From Acidimicrobiia bacterium UBA6912 (lineage in GTDB: Bacteria; Actinomycetota; Acidimicrobiia; Spongiisociales; UBA5794): a stretch of 14,284 nt of DNA. Positions 12,944 through 14,284 of this stretch are shown in pieces. Position 1 is the stretch's first letter. Every line of letters begins with the position of its first letter. The translations under genes were made by a program, and so were the position numbers. Where the stretch lies: the NCBI GenBank assembly GCA_002450985.1, contig DKBA01000114.1, forward strand, positions 4,680 to 18,963, read 5' to 3'. The notes beneath the pieces are model-generated. The model saw only the letters and a program-made list of their open reading frames with translations. It was not told where the DNA came from and did no database searches.

Positions 12944-12970
12944 GCCCAGCGGGGGGCAAGCCTGCTGGGC
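12944..12970 (+). terminator. Hairpin terminator after the DUF2461 gene
   Basis: GCCCAGC (12944-12950) and GCTGGGC (12964-12970) form a perfect 7-bp stem with a 13-base loop, starting 23 bases after the stop codon. No U tract follows. Confidence 0.45.
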
Positions 12971-12994
12971 AGGTGCTCCACGGCGTGCGATACT
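12966..12994 (+). promoter_or_regulatory. Promoter of the secreted nuclease/phosphatase-family gene
   Basis: TGGGCA (12966-12971) and GATACT (12989-12994) are 17 bases apart, the standard sigma-70-type spacing. The leader would be about 45 bases and includes GGAAGGGGG (13032-13040) upstream of GTG 13046. Unlike several others in the window, this gene has a leader and a ribosome-binding site. The -35 overlaps the preceding hairpin. Confidence 0.42.
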
Positions 12995-13045
12995 GCGGGC
13001 GTGCGGCGCCGGTGGGAAGCGCCGCCTCACCGGAAGGGGGAATCC

Positions 13046-14128
13046 GTGCCGTCAACCCGACGCACCGCGTTCCGTTCGCCGCGTTCGCTCGTCGCCGCCC
13101 TGCTTGCGCTGGCCCTTGCGCTCAGCGTGATCGCCGCCGGCCCGGCCACCGCCGACGATCGGCGCACCGTGACCGTCATGACCCGCAATCTCTACCTCGG
13201 GGCGAGCCTCACCCCGGCCATCGCCGCACAGGACGCCACCGAGTTCCTCGTCGCCGTTGCCACCATCTACGCCACGGTTCAGTTCACGGACTTCGAGGCG
13301 AGATCGGACGCGGTGGCCGACGAGATCGCGGCCAACGAGCCCGACCTGGTCGGTCTCCAAGAGGTCGCCAACTGGACTGCGATCGGGCCGGGCACGGCGC
13401 CGAGCATCGACTTCCTCGAGGTCCTGCTGGACGATCTCGCCGATCGCGGGCTCTCGTACTCCGTGGCGGCCGTGTCCAACAACGCGACGGTGGGCCCGGT
13501 GCCGCTGGTGGCACCATGCGACGGCGATGTCGGCGCCTGCCTGCTCATCTTCCAAGATCGGGACGTGATCCTCGTCAACGACGCACGGCGAGGCCTGTCG
13601 GTCGGGAACCCACAGAGCGCCCTCTTCGAGGCGCAGGCGGTGCTCGACACCCCGGTCGGTCCGCTGTCGTTCAGCCGGGGCTGGGCATCGGTGGATGCCA
13701 GCCTGCACGGGCGGACCTTCCGGTTCGTCAACACCCACCTGGAGACCGAGGACTTCCCCACCGTCCAGGAAGCGCAAGCTGCCGAGTTCCTCACCGGCCC
13801 GGCGCGGGGCCCCGGCGCCGTCATCGCCGTCGGTGACTTCAACTCCGCGGCGGACGGCAGCACCACGGCGTCGTATGCCACGCTCACCGAGTCGTACTTC
13901 GCCGATGCGTGGCGCACCCAGCGGCGCGACCCGGGGCTCACGTGCTGTCAGAACGAGACCCTGACCAATCCGGTGTCCCAGCTCACCAGCCGCATCGATC
14001 TGGTGCTGACCCATGCCGGAGCGCGCGCCGTCACCGCAGCGGTGGTCGGCGCCGTGCCGTTCCAGCCGGTTCCGCCGTTCTGGGCATCCGATCACGCAGG
14101 CGTCGTGGCGACGATCCGCCTCCGCTGA
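13046..14128 (+). CDS. Secreted endonuclease/exonuclease/phosphatase-family protein
   Basis: The 360-residue product begins with a signal peptide (basic RR..RSPR, hydrophobic 14-31, likely cleavage near PATA, 33-36). It then shows the metal-dependent DNase I/sphingomyelinase/phosphatase fold in order: VMTRNLYLG (44-52, N48), PDLVGLQEV (99-107, E106), FVNTHLE (227-233), IAVGDFNS (260-267, D264 and N266), SRIDLVL (315-321, D318) and ASDHAGVVA (347-355, D349/H350). These are the expected metal-binding and catalytic residues. The protein should act outside the membrane on a phosphodiester or phosphomonoester, but nucleic acid, lipid and inositol phosphate substrates are all possible. Four cysteines (158, 165, 300, 301) may form disulfides. 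GTG 13046 is chosen for its upstream GGAAGGGGG and the signal peptide. The open frame reaches back across the DUF2461 gene only as a shadow. Confidence 0.9.
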   Translation: MPSTRRTAFRSPRSLVAALLALALALSVIAAGPATADDRRTVTVMTRNLYLGASLTPAIAAQDATEFLVAVATIYATVQFTDFEARSDAVADEIAANEPDLVGLQEVANWTAIGPGTAPSIDFLEVLLDDLADRGLSYSVAAVSNNATVGPVPLVAPCDGDVGACLLIFQDRDVILVNDARRGLSVGNPQSALFEAQAVLDTPVGPLSFSRGWASVDASLHGRTFRFVNTHLETEDFPTVQEAQAAEFLTGPARGPGAVIAVGDFNSAADGSTTASYATLTESYFADAWRTQRRDPGLTCCQNETLTNPVSQLTSRIDLVLTHAGARAVTAAVVGAVPFQPVPPFWASDHAGVVATIRLR

Positions 14129-14153
14129 GGCCACCGGCCACTCCGCTCGGACC

Positions 14154-14184
14154 GGCGAGGCCCCGGGCAACCCGGGGCCTCGCC
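14154..14184. terminator. Strong hairpin terminator
   Basis: A perfect 14-bp stem, GGCGAGGCCCCGGG (14154-14167) and CCCGGGGCCTCGCC (14171-14184), is closed by a 3-base CAA loop and lies 25 bases after the stop of the secreted nuclease/phosphatase-family gene. No U tract follows, as is usual in high-GC actinobacteria. It is the strongest inverted repeat I noticed in the window. Confidence 0.8.
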
Positions 14185-14284
14185 ACGTCGTGTCCCGTCG
14201 CAGTGCCGTTGGGACCCGTACCATGCCACGGGTCATGTTGCGTAATCCTCGCCGCGGCTCCATGCGCTCGGGTTCGGGCGAACG

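Noticed and set aside
12221..13045. Upstream extension of the secreted nuclease frame through the DUF2461 gene
   Set aside because: It reads the DUF2461 gene in the wrong frame. The signal peptide and ribosome-binding site place the start at 13046.
14223..14284. Possible start of another plus-strand gene (ATG 14223 or 14235)
   Set aside because: Only about 16-20 codons are visible before the edge. A TACCAT at 14219-14224 could be a -10 box, but there is too little sequence to call a gene.

Overview
This is a high-GC, gene-dense window. It looks like an Actinomycetota chromosome, probably a relative of the Acidimicrobiia. That placement is an inference from the strong G+C bias, frequent GTG starts, several promoters whose -10 box sits 6-7 bases before a start codon (leaderless style), and an S-layer-homology protein with paired cysteines of a kind I associate with that class. 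No rRNA, tRNA, CRISPR array, insertion sequence or phage gene is visible. No stretch over 300 bases lacks a gene.

Layout. Positions 1-857 (minus) hold a split transketolase: the complete N-terminal subunit and the first 47 codons of the C-terminal subunit. It is divergent from a textbook soxR (911-1375), and the two share one short control region with SoxR-box geometry. Positions 1487-2686 (minus) encode a secreted M23 peptidase with three S-layer-homology repeats. Positions 2865-3938 (plus) encode a NYN ribonuclease-like protein with two LOTUS/OST-HTH domains. Positions 4018-7133 (plus) hold a receiver / thioredoxin-fold / thioredoxin-reductase-like flavoprotein, followed by a histidine kinase with a cyclic-nucleotide-binding-type sensor. 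The two look like one signalling pair. Positions 7160-11092 (minus) carry a likely operon: acyl-CoA carboxylase carboxyltransferase, an unrecognised 60-residue protein, an unrecognised multi-pass membrane protein, and a photolyase/cryptochrome-family protein. Positions 11249-14128 (plus) hold an alpha/beta-hydrolase, a DUF2461 protein and a secreted endonuclease/exonuclease/phosphatase-family protein, with a strong terminator at 14154-14184.

The most notable items are these. (1) The photolyase homologue has its two domains in reversed order (FAD domain first, antenna-type alpha/beta domain last) and four cysteines placed like iron-sulfur ligands, so it appears to be a circular permutation. 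(2) The flavoprotein is built from receiver, glutaredoxin-like and thioredoxin-reductase-like parts, yet both redox-active cysteine pairs are missing, and it is followed by a plausible cognate kinase. (3) A SoxR sensor appears to control transketolase directly through a bidirectional 19-bp-spacer promoter. (4) A NYN-LOTUS-LOTUS protein has the plan of eukaryotic MARF1-type RNA regulators.

Redox and light themes recur (SoxR, flavoprotein pair, photolyase), but nothing in the sequence proves that they form one system.
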